Origin: Chryseobacterium tructae
GTDB lineage: Bacteria; Bacteroidota; Bacteroidia; Flavobacteriales; Weeksellaceae
Direction of reading: 5' to 3'
DNA length: 64,000 nt
NCBI RefSeq assembly: GCF_030409875.1
Contig: NZ_JAUFQR010000001.1
Location: 3,038,001-3,102,000 of the forward strand
Shown here: positions 34,350-44,170 of the stretch, in pieces
Layout: the number at the start of each line of letters is the position of its first letter
How positions within the stretch are numbered: the first letter of the stretch is position 1
Notes under the pieces: generated by a model
Databases searched by the model: none
What the model was told of the DNA's origin: nothing
What the model saw: only the letters and a program-made list of their open reading frames with translations
Program-made: the position numbers and the translations under genes

Positions 34350-35431
34350 TTATTTTTTATCGATCATGATATTGTTCTGTACTTCAATAGATTCTTCGTG
34401 AATCGCCTTGAATACTTTCTCAATAAAATCCTGAGACATTCCTGTTTCTTTTGCTTTTTGCGTTGCGTATTCTGTAATCACTTTCCAACGTTCAGGCTGG
34501 AAGATCGCGATATCGTTTTCTTTTTTAAGTTTACCGATTTTTTCTGAGATTTTCATCCTTTGAGAAAGAAGTTCAATTAATTGGAAATCAAGATCAGAGA
34601 TCAGAGTTCTGTGTCTTCCCATTTCTCCTTCGAAACCAGCAAGATTTGTACTTCTTACTTTCAAATTACCAATTAATTCAGCCAACACTTCAGGCGTAAT
34701 CTGTTGTGCAGCATCACTCCAAGCTTCATCAGGGTTAGAGTGAGTTTCGATAATTGCTCCTTGGTAGCCTACGTTAAGTGCTTCCTGGGTAATATCTGCT
34801 AATCCTGTTCTGTTTCCACAAATATGAGATGGGTCAATCAACATTGGAATATCAGGGAACTGGCTTTGAAATCAAGAGCAATCTGCCAGTTAGGGTTATT
34901 TCTGTATTTTGTTTTTTGGTATGTTGAAAATCCTCTGTGAATTACACCCAGGTTTTTAATATCCTGACCTAATAGTCTCTCCAAAGCTCCGATCCACAAA
35001 GCCAAATCCGGATTTACAGGGTTTTTAACAAATACAGGTTTATCCGTTCCTCTTAAAGCCATAGCGATTTCCTGTACCGTGAAAGGGTTTACAGTAGAAC
35101 GAGCTCCAATCCAAAGAACATCCACATCAGCTTCTAATGCTGCAAATACGTGATGTGCGTTAGCAACTTCAGTAGCTGTTTTGAAACCATACTCTTCCTT
35201 TACTTTTTTTAGCCAGTTCAAACCGATCACTCCTACTCCTTCAAAACCATTAGGTTTGGTACGAGGTTTCCAAATTCCTGCACGGAATACTGATACTTGA
35301 GCGTTAGACTCTTTAATTCTTCTCGCTGTTTCAAGCATCTGAGCTTCACTTTCTGCGCTACATGGTCCAGCAATCATTAAGGGTTGTGTAAGCCCGCTAA
35401 TCCACTCGTTTTTTAAATCTTTTAAATTCAT
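34350..35431 (-). pseudogene. bifunctional DAHP synthase / chorismate mutase, frameshifted
   Basis: The conceptual protein makes 3-deoxy-7-phosphoheptulonate (start of aromatic amino acid synthesis) through an N-terminal KDO8PS-like DAHP synthase domain and converts chorismate to prephenate through a C-terminal AroQ-type mutase. The first frame (ATG 35431) holds MIAGPCSAESEAQ, VFRAGIWKPRTKP, VLWIGARST and FVKNPVNPDLALW. It breaks at DFKASSL; adding one A to the AAA run at 34865-34867 restores DFKSQFPDIPMLIDPSHICG and the rest, including the mutase (DFQLIELLSQRMKISEKIG). A pathway gene with perfect motifs on both sides strongly suggests a base-calling error. Restored length about 360. Confidence 0.9.
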
Positions 35432-35567
35432 ATTCTAAATTTTATTGTTTTTATATTTTTTGTTAAGTTCACAGCAATAGCCCTTTGATTATAAAATTTA
35501 CTTTATAATTCTTTTCAAAAAATGCCGTTCAAAGTTGTTTAAAGGAATCAGGAAAATAAAAGGGCTC

Positions 35568-35729
35568 TACTTCTCCTGTATTTTTTGGAAAGAAATTTTA
35601 TTAACAGTACCAATAAAATCGGTAATACGTTCTAAAATTTCTATAATAAGAAGCAGAAAAGCTAAAGTAACCGCTAAAATAATTAGCGGGTGTAAAGAAA
35701 GACAGATATGTATTAGATAATTTTTCCAT
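35568..35729 (-). CDS. possible small one-helix membrane protein (uncertain)
   Basis: On the minus strand the frame ending in TAG at 35570 encodes about 50 residues with a strongly hydrophobic helix (LIILAVTLAFLLLIIEIL) flanked by charged residues. It has no in-frame ATG; ATG 35729 becomes in frame only if one A is removed from the A5 run just after it (giving MENYLIHICLSLHPL). Given other homopolymer errors in this window the gene may be real, but support is thin. Otherwise the 395-bp region 35432-35826 upstream of the DAHP synthase gene is non-coding. Confidence 0.25.
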
Positions 35730-35826
35730 TTTACTCTGGAAATGTCTTTGTTTTAGCGTTTCTTACTATAATTTGTTTTTGTCGAAAAGTTGTTTTTCGC
35801 AGAAAACTTTGACAAATATATAAAAA

Positions 35827-37526
35827 TTATGTCAAATCAAACTTCATTAAATCATCAAGATCTCTCAAAAGTGGATTTTTTTCTATGAATTTTTCAAATG
35901 TTTTTCTTTTGGTAACCACCTCAATCTTCAGATTCTCAACGTCTCGCACGTATTCTATCTCAATAGAATAATTTTGAACTTTTCTTCTTAAATGATTAAA
36001 AAATTCTCCACTAATTTTATCAAACTCTACTTTTGCAGAATCGGAAGGAAATAAAACAGTGATTTTGTTTTCTTCTTTTTTCTCCAGCTTAAAAGTTTTA
36101 ACTGCATTAAAAACAAAGGTATTTTTTACCTGCAACTGTTTAAGCATGATTTTCCATTCTACCTGCAGATCAGTATCTGTAAAATGGTTTTTAGGAAGAT
36201 GATCTGTTTTTATGGCCACCTCTTCTTTAGTATCTACTTTCTCCTCTTTATTTAAAAAGGAGTTGATACTAAAGCCGGAAGAAACTCCGGTTCTGGATAA
36301 AGGTTTGGTTGTTTTGCTTATAGAACTTTCCTGAACACTTTCAGTTTGTACTGATGGTTCTGCCTTAATGGGTTCTTTTTTCTCCTGAACTTTTTCAGGA
36401 ATTTTCACTTCCTGTTTCTCACTGAGAAACGGAGCCAGTATCAGGAATTTTTTTTTTTAGTAACGTCTGAATTAGCAGTCAGCGAAGCCAATTGCATTAA
36501 TGCAATTTCAACAGTAAGTCTTGGGTTCTTGGAATTTTTATAATTAATATCCGCATGGTTACAAATTTCAATTCCGTCAATCAGTTGTTGGGCGACCCAT
36601 TTCTGTCCTTGCTCTACAAACTTAGACTTTGTTTTCTCTCCTACTTCAATCAGGTCAATAGTTGAAGCATTTTGTGCCATCATTAAATCGCGGAAATGAT
36701 TTCCGAGGCCGGCAACAAAAATATGAGGATCAAACCCTCTTTTAACAATATCATTAAAAGCGGAAAGCACTTCTGGAATTTTATTTTCCTTGGCAAGATC
36801 TACAATATTCAGATATTGATCATAATCCAGAATATTCAATACTTCGGCTGCTTTTGCCAGAGTAATATTCCTTTGAGAGAATGTAGAAAGTCTGTCGAAG
36901 ATAGAAAGAGCATCTCTTAATGCGCCATCAGCTTTTTGGGCAATCAGGTACAACGCATCATCTTCATACTGTATATTTTCTTTCTGAGCAATATTTCTAA
37001 GATGTCCCTGAATGTCTTCAATGGTGATTCTTTTAAAATCATAAATCTGACAACGGGATAGAATGGTTGGAATAATTTTATGTTTTTCTGTAGTTGCCAA
37101 AATAAAAATGGCATGTGCAGGAGGCTCTTCCAACGTTTTAAGGAAAGCATTGAAAGCAGCAGAAGACAACATATGAACCTCATCAATGATATATACTTTG
37201 TATTTACCTACCTGAGGGGCAAAGCGTACCTGATCAATCAGTTCCCTAATATCATCTACAGAGTTATTAGATGCAGCATCCAATTCGTAGATATTATAAG
37301 CAAACCCATCTTCTGAAACAGATCCGTCTTTCTCGTTGATCTTTCTTGCTAAAATTCTAGCACAAGTAGTCTTCCCTACTCCACGAGGCCCGCAGAAAAG
37401 TAAGGCTTGAGCTAATTGACTATCTTCAATTGCGTGTTCTAAAGTATCCGTAATATGAGATTGCCCTACAACTGTGTCAAATTCTTGAGGACGATATTTT
37501 CTTGCAGATACTATAAAATTTTCCAT
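35827..37526 (-). CDS. dnaX: DNA polymerase III subunits gamma/tau, with A11 slip site
   Basis: DnaX is the clamp-loader ATPase. The first frame (ATG 37526) gives 361 residues: Walker A CGPRGVGKTT near residue 45, DEVHML, the sensor LEEPPAHAIFILATTEKHK and domain III ending IALMQLASLTA, then SDVTKKKNS and stop. At that point the minus strand has ACT followed by eleven A (36458-36448). Shifting by -1 (or adding one A) continues through FLILAPFLSEKQEVKIPEKVQ into a 190-residue C-terminal region ending at 35827 that looks like the tau tail. The zinc-binding cysteines of E. coli DnaX are absent. Either transcriptional slippage makes a short gamma and long tau form, or the run is one base short in this sequence. 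Confidence 0.88.
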
Positions 37527-37629
37527 TGGTCAAAAATAAGAAATATAGTTTTAATTTGAAAATTAAAAGTTTTCAAATTATCCACAAGGAGCTTAATCCT
37601 GTCTTAATTGGAAAACTTTTAATTCATCT

Positions 37630-38265
37630 TTAATTACTTTTTTTCTGATAAGCAAAATTGATGATATCTACAATTGCTTTTTCTATTTCACCTCTTCCCT
37701 CTTCCGTCTTCATGTCAAGGCCACAGAACTCACTTGCATTATAGGCAGGGTAAAGGTTTAGGTAATAAGCACCAGAAACAATTAAAGCGATAATAGCCCT
37801 GAATCTTTTTGCCTCTTCACCAAAATAAGGATCAGTAATATTTTCGAACAGCAATTTACCAACATCTTCTCTTTCCTGTACAAGCTTTCGAAGGATTGGT
37901 TTACTCTCAGAAAGTTCCCAAAGAATAATTTTTTGAAGTTCTTTATTCTTCTTCAAATTTTCAAACTGAGAAAGAATGCCTTTTGTTAAAGCATCCTGCC
38001 CTTTGCTTGATTGCTGCTCTTCTTCAATATTCGGACTGAACTTGCTCCAATAATCCTGAGACTTGATATACTCATCAATAAGCTTATCTGTACTTCCAAA
38101 GTACTCATATATAAGCTTTTTATCGAAGCCAGCTACTGCTGCAATTTTACTTACTTTTAATCCGGAGTAACCTTTTACTCTTAAAATTTTACCTACTGCT
38201 GCCAGCAGCTTTTGCTTGGTTTTTTCTTTGTCCCTAATTGGGCCCTGCACTACTTTTCTAGGCAT
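37630..38265 (-). CDS. TetR/AcrR family transcriptional regulator
   Basis: A 211-residue regulator. Residues about 14-60 form the DNA-binding domain (KQKLLAAVGKILRVKGYSGL, KVSKIAAVAGFDKKLIYEYFGS) followed by an all-helical ligand-binding domain. It starts 6 bp after the alpha-oxoamine synthase stop, so the two are one operon and the regulator probably controls that gene, perhaps in response to a fatty acyl or lipid signal; that is inference from the neighbourhood. Cytoplasmic dimer expected. Confidence 0.88.
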   Translation of the reverse strand: MPRKVVQGPIRDKEKTKQKLLAAVGKILRVKGYSGLKVSKIAAVAGFDKKLIYEYFGSTDKLIDEYIKSQDYWSKFSPNIEEEQQSSKGQDALTKGILSQFENLKKNKELQKIILWELSESKPILRKLVQEREDVGKLLFENITDPYFGEEAKRFRAIIALIVSGAYYLNLYPAYNASEFCGLDMKTEEGRGEIEKAIVDIINFAYQKKSN

Positions 38266-38271
38266 AATTTA

Positions 38272-39528
38272 TTATTTTTTTGCAATATGCATTTTTTTAT
38301 TAATATCATCAAAGACATTAAGTGTTTTGTCGAGATGTTCCTTCTCGTGTCTCGCCGTCACGCTCATTCTGATTCTAGCATCTTTTCTAGGTACAGCTGG
38401 ATACATAATAGGATTTGTATAAACACCTTCATCAATCAACATTTTACCTATATCCCACATTTTACTTTGGTCTCCAATTTTCACTGGAATAATAGCTGAA
38501 CACGTAATTCCGGTATCCAGGCCTAAGTCATCCAGACCTTTCTTTAAATAGTGGATGTTATTCCATAGTCTTTCTCTCCAAATCGGTTCTTCATCAATTA
38601 ATTCGATAGCTGTAACGATTCCGGCGGAGGAAGGTGGAGCGGTAGCGGAGAAAATCTGTTGTCTGGATTGAAACTTAAGAAAAGAGGCTATTTTTTTATT
38701 GGTAATAACGTACCCGCCTAAATTTCCAAAAGTTTTGCTGAAAGTACCTGTAATAAAATCTACTTTATCTAGCAAATTTGGATCTTCAAGAGTTCCTCTT
38801 CCTGTTTTTCCCATAATGCCAACGCCGTGTACGTCATCTACCATCAGGTAGGCATTATATTTCTTAACAAGATCATATATTTCGCTAATACGTGAGGTGT
38901 CACCATCCTGAGAATAGACTCCATCCACAATAACGAGTTTCGTACGGTACGTATTTTCAGATATCTTCAAAATGTGTTCCAAAGCTTCCAAATTATTATG
39001 TGGAAACGTTTTTTTATTTGTAAAAACACATCCTTCATGTACACTTGCATGTACTGAACTATCCAGAATGGCAATATCTTCCTTCTGTAGCAATATTTGC
39101 AAAGTGGCACTGTTAGCTGTATATCCGGTTGTAAAGATAACAGCTTCATCTTCATTTCTACCAAAAAAATTAGCAATTTTTTTTTCCAGAGCATAATGAT
39201 AATCAAAATACCCACCAATAAGTGGTGTAGCTCCGGTACCTGTTCCGTATTTTTCTATCCCTTCGATAGCAGCCTGTTTTACTTTCGGGTGCTGTGTAAA
39301 TCCTAAATAATCACTAGACACAAAGCTTACATACTGCTTATTTTGATCCGCAATATTGATATTTAATGTAGCATTAGTTCCTGAGGTATTTCTCAGTCTA
39401 TAGTTCATGTGTCCTCTAGCCTTCATATTATCTAGAAATTCATAAAAGTAATCGGCTCTTTGAGCAATATCATAATCAGGGATATTCTCAAAATCCTTAA
39501 ATGTTGCTGTCGCAAAATCAATGTTCAT
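38272..39528 (-). CDS. alpha-oxoamine synthase (serine palmitoyltransferase / cysteate acyltransferase candidate)
   Basis: A 418-residue PLP enzyme that condenses an amino acid with an acyl-CoA or acyl-ACP. Signatures: H160 stacking residue in DSSVHASVHEGC, D231 and H234 in DDVHGVGIMGKTGRG, and PLP lysine K265 in GTFSKTFGNLGGY. The family includes KBL, BioF, HemA, serine palmitoyltransferase and the cysteate acyltransferase of sulfonolipid synthesis. No biotin or threonine genes are nearby and the N-terminal extension (MNIDFATATFKDFENIPDYD) resembles Bacteroidota sphingolipid-type enzymes, so a lipid-base role is favoured. Whether serine or cysteate is used cannot be told here. Co-transcribed with the TetR gene. 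Confidence 0.82.
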   Translation of the reverse strand: MNIDFATATFKDFENIPDYDIAQRADYFYEFLDNMKARGHMNYRLRNTSGTNATLNINIADQNKQYVSFVSSDYLGFTQHPKVKQAAIEGIEKYGTGTGATPLIGGYFDYHYALEKKIANFFGRNEDEAVIFTTGYTANSATLQILLQKEDIAILDSSVHASVHEGCVFTNKKTFPHNNLEALEHILKISENTYRTKLVIVDGVYSQDGDTSRISEIYDLVKKYNAYLMVDDVHGVGIMGKTGRGTLEDPNLLDKVDFITGTFSKTFGNLGGYVITNKKIASFLKFQSRQQIFSATAPPSSAGIVTAIELIDEEPIWRERLWNNIHYLKKGLDDLGLDTGITCSAIIPVKIGDQSKMWDIGKMLIDEGVYTNPIMYPAVPRKDARIRMSVTARHEKEHLDKTLNVFDDINKKMHIAKK

Positions 39529-39933
39529 CCTAAGTTAGTTATTTAGTGGGGGGTTTAAGTAGCAAATATATAACTATTAAAGAGGCTTCAAGAGGTTTAT
39601 GAAATTAAAAAAACATTAAAGACATAACACTTTTGAAGTCAAATTAACTACATACTCGCTGCTTTTTTAAATATTCTTTATTTTGATTCAAGTCGTTTTC
39701 TAAATATAAATTTAATAAAAAAAAGAAACTCATAAACCAATATAAATAAACAAACCGTAAAAAATTCATCCCATTAATTACAACTATCTCATTTATAAAT
39801 CATTATTTTTCTCATTAATTCATCAACATAAAAGATCAACAAATCAGTAAAGATATTTCTAACAGATCTTATTGTTAAATTCAATGCTAAAAAAATTTCA
39901 ACTCCAATTAATAAGGTTTTAAGAACTAAAAAT
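39529..39933. other. 405-bp AT-rich intergenic region
   Basis: No gene, hairpin terminator or clear promoter element was recognised; the strand is very AT-rich and contains stops in all frames. It separates the alpha-oxoamine synthase start from the end of the small AraC gene, both on the minus strand. Confidence 0.5.
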
Positions 39934-40287
39934 TCATCTTTTGAATGACTTCCTGAAATCACCAGGTGTATTCCCTGTCATTTTTTTAAAGAATTTTGAA
40001 AAATTTGAAGGGTCATAAGTAAAAATACGTGCAATTTCTGCAACAGATTGATCTGAATTTATAAGCATTTGTTTGGCTTGTTTAATAATTTCTCCATCAT
40101 AAAAGTGACAAGGATGCTGCCCCGTTTCTTTTTTTATGGTATCTGTAAGATGTTTATGAGAAACAGCCAGATGTCCTGCAATTTCATTTACCTCCATAAA
40201 ATCAGACACTTCTCCTGAAATAACTTTCTGGATATGGCTTTCTAAAAAACTAAAATACTGGTGGGTAATCTCTTCACTTCTTTTCAT
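39934..40287 (-). CDS. short AraC-family DNA-binding protein
   Basis: A 117-residue protein that is little more than the double helix-turn-helix of the AraC family: ISGEVSDFMEVNEIAGHLAVSHKHLTDTIKKETG for the first and QSVAEIARIFTYDPSNFSKFFKKMTGNTPGDFRKS for the second. It lacks a ligand-binding domain, so its activity may depend on expression level or a partner. The gene is alone, with large gaps on both sides. Confidence 0.85.
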   Translation of the reverse strand: MKRSEEITHQYFSFLESHIQKVISGEVSDFMEVNEIAGHLAVSHKHLTDTIKKETGQHPCHFYDGEIIKQAKQMLINSDQSVAEIARIFTYDPSNFSKFFKKMTGNTPGDFRKSFKR

Positions 40288-41170
40288 CTTGTTTTTTACT
40301 TATAATTAATTAAAATTATAAAAATAAAAGTACGAATTAAAATCCACATGGTGAACTTTTCGGATAATTAATAAAGATAATAACTCTACTTTTTTAGCCT
40401 AAAAAAAAATAGCTCAATCTCTATCTCTTCATTCAATTTCAGTAACATTCTGTTGGGTGATAAAAACAAAAGATCTCCTAATTGAGACCTTTATTTGGGG
40501 ATAAAATCGTTTGTGTTTATAGAATCATTATGAGAGTAAATAATCTCTTTTTCATCACTGTAGGAACTGTTTGCAAAAGTATGAAACCTGTCAAATCCTA
40601 TCAAAAATAAGATGTAGAATAAACCTCATTTTTTTGTAAAACTTTTACTACAAAAACATAATATACAAAGACTATTCACAACACACTACACAGAATAAAA
40701 AACGGCAATAATAAAAAAAACATATCTCATTGAATTTCAATATTATTAATCCGCAAAAACTTGGAAACATCTCCTATTACTCACTTTCTATAGTATTCGG
40801 ATCTCATAAAATGAATACCGTGAAAACAAATACAGATTTAAATACGATTCACTAAAGTCAAATTCGTAAATAAATTATCACCTTATGTAGAAATATTACT
40901 ACAAAAAAGCCGACTAATATCAGTGTCTCTATCAATAAATACAGACAAAACTTATAATAAAACACATCAAAACATGCTGATTTATCTGTATAATTTCATT
41001 ATTTTTACAGCATCAAACGAAAGTATTTAACGCTTAAAAACACAGAAGCAAAAAATTAATGACAAAAACTTATTTCCAATCGTTCCCCTCTATTAAAAAA
41101 ACTTCGACTTGTACAAAAACTATTATTAACCGTTTTTTGCTTTAGGGCAAAAGACACAGATCAGTTTTGC
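40288..41170. other. 883-bp AT-rich intergenic region
   Basis: No gene was found on either strand. Noted items: ATAACTCTACTTTTT at 40380-40394, an inverted one-mismatch copy of the repeat seen at 32897 and 32930, and a T/A-rich palindrome around 40387-40412 (TTTTTTAGcCTAAAAAA). The sensor kinase promoter must lie near 41100-41160 but no exact TAnnTTTG element was seen there. Confidence 0.45.
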
Positions 41171-44164
41171 ATGAGAGTTTGGGCATTGTTTTTTACTTGC
41201 TTATATTTCAACATATACGGACAACGCTATACATCGACCTGGTATAATATTGACAATGGACTTCCACAAAGTAGTGCGAAGGCTATTGTTAAGGATAAGT
41301 ATGGCTTTATCTGGATCTCTACAGAAAATGGTCTTGTACGTTATGACGGAAGCTCTTTCATTACCTTTAATAACTTTAAAATAAATAATCTTCACTTTGG
41401 AGAATTTATTGGGGATCAGCGCATGGATAGCATTACAGTTCTCAATGATTTCCAAGAGAATAAGATTATCATTAAAAACAGATTTCCTCAGCTCACAAAA
41501 CTTCACAGCAGTGATAAGATAACGTATACTACAGGAAAGGAATTCGTGCATAGGGTTGCCAATAATATCCTGGCTTGCAATTTTTATAATGACATCCAAT
41601 ATTATGTAAAGCTCAAAAATTCCACCTACAGTTTTACTGAAAAGAATATGATCATTTATAAAGATGACAAGGGGAATGAAACAAATATATTTATTCCATT
41701 TTCCAACAAGGATCTGAATAGTATGTTTGTATTTAATGAAGTTCTTTTCATTAATGACATGAAAAATAGGAAAACTTATGCCATTGCTAATGGAAAGCTT
41801 TCTATCCATCAGGAACCCAGTCTTTTTAATGATCCCAAAACAAGGGTTTATTGGCAGCAAATTACCAATCAAACCTTTATCATCAACAACAATGATATTT
41901 ACATCGTAGTAGGCAATGAAAAAAAGCCTGAGCTGAAATTTCTTGTAAAATACAATGAAATAGGAAGTCATTCTTACTGCTCCATGTTTTATGGCTGGAA
42001 GTTCAATAAACTTTATCTTGGAACTTTAAACAATGGATTAAATGTTTTAAAGCTATCTGATTTTTATGTATCCAGAAAAAAAGCGGACTTTTCCAATAAC
42101 GTTTACTATGCTTCTCTCCCATTCAGCAAGAATACCATCATTGCAGAAGACGGTACTGAATTCGGAAGAGAAGGAATTGTAAAGAAATACCCGTTTGGTA
42201 ATAATGACAATTATATTATGATGTATGACAAACCCGGAAATATCTTGATCCGGAAGAGAAACAGCATCATTAAGTTTTATAAAGACTCTGGTTATAAGAA
42301 AAAAGATTCTACTTTCATCAAGTCAGGTTTTGAAGCTTTTTTACAAAGTGGAAATCTTTATGGTAAGTCTTTTTCGGAGAATTCAAAAAGTCAGCTTCAG
42401 ATTTTCAAAGATGATGTGTTCGCAAAACCGGATTACAGCTATGAGTTTGATAGCTTTGTTAATAATTTTTTCCAATACAGTGAAAATGAAATTTTAGTAG
42501 GCAGCAGTGATGGTCTGTATTCTGTAGTTTTGGGAAGCAAAAAGATTACTCCAATTCATAAAAACATTCACGTTAAAAGCATTGTCAGAACAAAGGATAA
42601 TTTAACCTGGGTGATGACCAATAAGGATGGCTTCTTCCTTCTCAGGAATCGGAAACTCATCAAAATGCCTAATGACAGGAGTAATAATCTAATGTCTGCT
42701 CATTATATTCTTGAAGATCAAAAAGGATTCTATTGGATATCTTCCAACAACGGACTCTTTAAGGTTCCTAAAAAGCAACTCTTACAATATGCACAAGACA
42801 GGAAAAGCCCTGTTTATTATTATCGTTTCACAAAAAGAGACGGATTTCTCACCAATGAGTTCAATGGAAGTTCACAACCCAATGCCTATGCACTGGAAAA
42901 TGGAGATTTTGTGTTTCCTTCAATGGACGGGTTTGTGTTTTTCAATCCGGATCATGTCAGAACGTTCTATCCTGATAAAAACAAAATGTATATTGAAAGA
43001 GTAAGGATTGGAAATTCTGACCCGCAATATTTCCATCATATTCTAGATCTTCAAAATAATTATAAAACAGCAGAAATTTTTATTGATGTTCCTTATTTTT
43101 CCAATCTGGAAAACCTTTATTTAGAGGCTAAGATCTCTGGAAAGGAAAGCTCTGATTGGGAACCGATTGCTACAGGAAAGGAATTGAAATACACCATCAG
43201 CAATCTTGCTCCGGGAGACTACACCCTAAGCATTAGAATGTTGGTTTCTCCTGATGGAAAATTTGAACAAAAATCCATCCGATTTAAGATTCAACCTCTT
43301 TTTTATCAGACATTGCTGTTCCGAGTTTCTGCATCTATCATTATCTTGATTATCATTATTGTGATAGTTCAGCTAATGACCAATTTTTTAAGAATAAAGA
43401 ACAGAGTCCTAAAGCAGATTGTTCACAATAAGAATTCGGAACTGAAAGAAACTTCCCTTAATCTGGAAGTGGTAAAAAGTGATTTGCGAAAGGAAACGGA
43501 ATATCAGAAAAAATTGGTGGAAACAATTAGTCATGATATTACCACTCCTATAAGATTCATTGCTATGCTCTCGCAGAAACTTCATGAATCTGATGATCTG
43601 GAACTGCAGAAAAAATATTTTGACAGTATTTATAAGTCTTCTGAACAACTTTATCAGTTCACTCTAAATTTAAAAGAATATACTGAACTTTATAAGGCTG
43701 AGAATATCTTTGAAGAAGAGGAATACCCGATCAACAGGATTCTTGAGATCAAGAAAAAACTCTTTTGTGAAATTGCAAAAGAAAGAGGAACTACAATCAT
43801 TAACACAGCAGGAATTAATGTTTATTCTAAAGTTAATGAAAGCATTTTAACCGCCATTATCCATAATATTCTTGATAATGCTGTAAAAAATACATTTGAC
43901 GGAAAAATACATCTTAATGCAATAGAAATTAATCAGAAAATCACAATAACAATCACTGATACTGGAACGGGAATGCCGGATGAACAGATCAATATGTACA
44001 TGAATTTATTCAGAAATCCTAAACTGGAAACTCCCAGCTTTAAAGGAAAGGGACTGGGACTGCATATGGTTATTCATTTGGTAAAAAAAATCAATGCTGA
44101 AATCGCTTTCAGACATAACCAGCCTCAGGGAACAATTGTGGAATTAATGCTCAATAAAAACTAA
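41171..44164 (+). CDS. two-component sensor histidine kinase with periplasmic beta-propeller
   Basis: A 997-residue sensor. Signal peptide (1-17), then Reg_prop beta-propeller repeats (first one SSAKAIVKDKYGFIWISTENG) over about residues 20-600, a Y_Y_Y domain (about 640-715, YTISNLAPGDYTLSIRM), one transmembrane helix (about 721-742, IIILIIIIVIVQLM), a coiled coil, the HisKA box with phospho-acceptor H788 in ISHDITTP, and a HATPase domain (NILDNAVKN, TDTGTGMPDE, GKGLGLHMV). Unlike hybrid systems it has no receiver or AraC domain; the response regulator gene follows after 6 bp. Such propellers often sense glycans or peptides; the ligand is unknown here. Confidence 0.92.
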   Translation: MRVWALFFTCLYFNIYGQRYTSTWYNIDNGLPQSSAKAIVKDKYGFIWISTENGLVRYDGSSFITFNNFKINNLHFGEFIGDQRMDSITVLNDFQENKIIIKNRFPQLTKLHSSDKITYTTGKEFVHRVANNILACNFYNDIQYYVKLKNSTYSFTEKNMIIYKDDKGNETNIFIPFSNKDLNSMFVFNEVLFINDMKNRKTYAIANGKLSIHQEPSLFNDPKTRVYWQQITNQTFIINNNDIYIVVGNEKKPELKFLVKYNEIGSHSYCSMFYGWKFNKLYLGTLNNGLNVLKLSDFYVSRKKADFSNNVYYASLPFSKNTIIAEDGTEFGREGIVKKYPFGNNDNYIMMYDKPGNILIRKRNSIIKFYKDSGYKKKDSTFIKSGFEAFLQSGNLYGKSFSENSKSQLQIFKDDVFAKPDYSYEFDSFVNNFFQYSENEILVGSSDGLYSVVLGSKKITPIHKNIHVKSIVRTKDNLTWVMTNKDGFFLLRNRKLIKMPNDRSNNLMSAHYILEDQKGFYWISSNNGLFKVPKKQLLQYAQDRKSPVYYYRFTKRDGFLTNEFNGSSQPNAYALENGDFVFPSMDGFVFFNPDHVRTFYPDKNKMYIERVRIGNSDPQYFHHILDLQNNYKTAEIFIDVPYFSNLENLYLEAKISGKESSDWEPIATGKELKYTISNLAPGDYTLSIRMLVSPDGKFEQKSIRFKIQPLFYQTLLFRVSASIIILIIIIVIVQLMTNFLRIKNRVLKQIVHNKNSELKETSLNLEVVKSDLRKETEYQKKLVETISHDITTPIRFIAMLSQKLHESDDLELQKKYFDSIYKSSEQLYQFTLNLKEYTELYKAENIFEEEEYPINRILEIKKKLFCEIAKERGTTIINTAGINVYSKVNESILTAIIHNILDNAVKNTFDGKIHLNAIEINQKITITITDTGTGMPDEQINMYMNLFRNPKLETPSFKGKGLGLHMVIHLVKKINAEIAFRHNQPQGTIVELMLNKN

Positions 44165-44170
44165 TTTACT

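Noticed and set aside
35535..35720. 61-codon plus-strand frame upstream of the DAHP synthase gene
   Set aside because: Composition is basic and random-looking; the minus strand of the same region offers a better hydrophobic frame.
37080..37316. Overlapping frames inside dnaX
   Set aside because: They are out of phase with the Walker A and DEVH motifs and have no independent support.
41201..41971. 256-codon open frame on the minus strand inside the sensor kinase gene
   Set aside because: It is fully antisense to well-conserved propeller coding sequence, has no start region or family motif and mirrors the low stop density of that strand.
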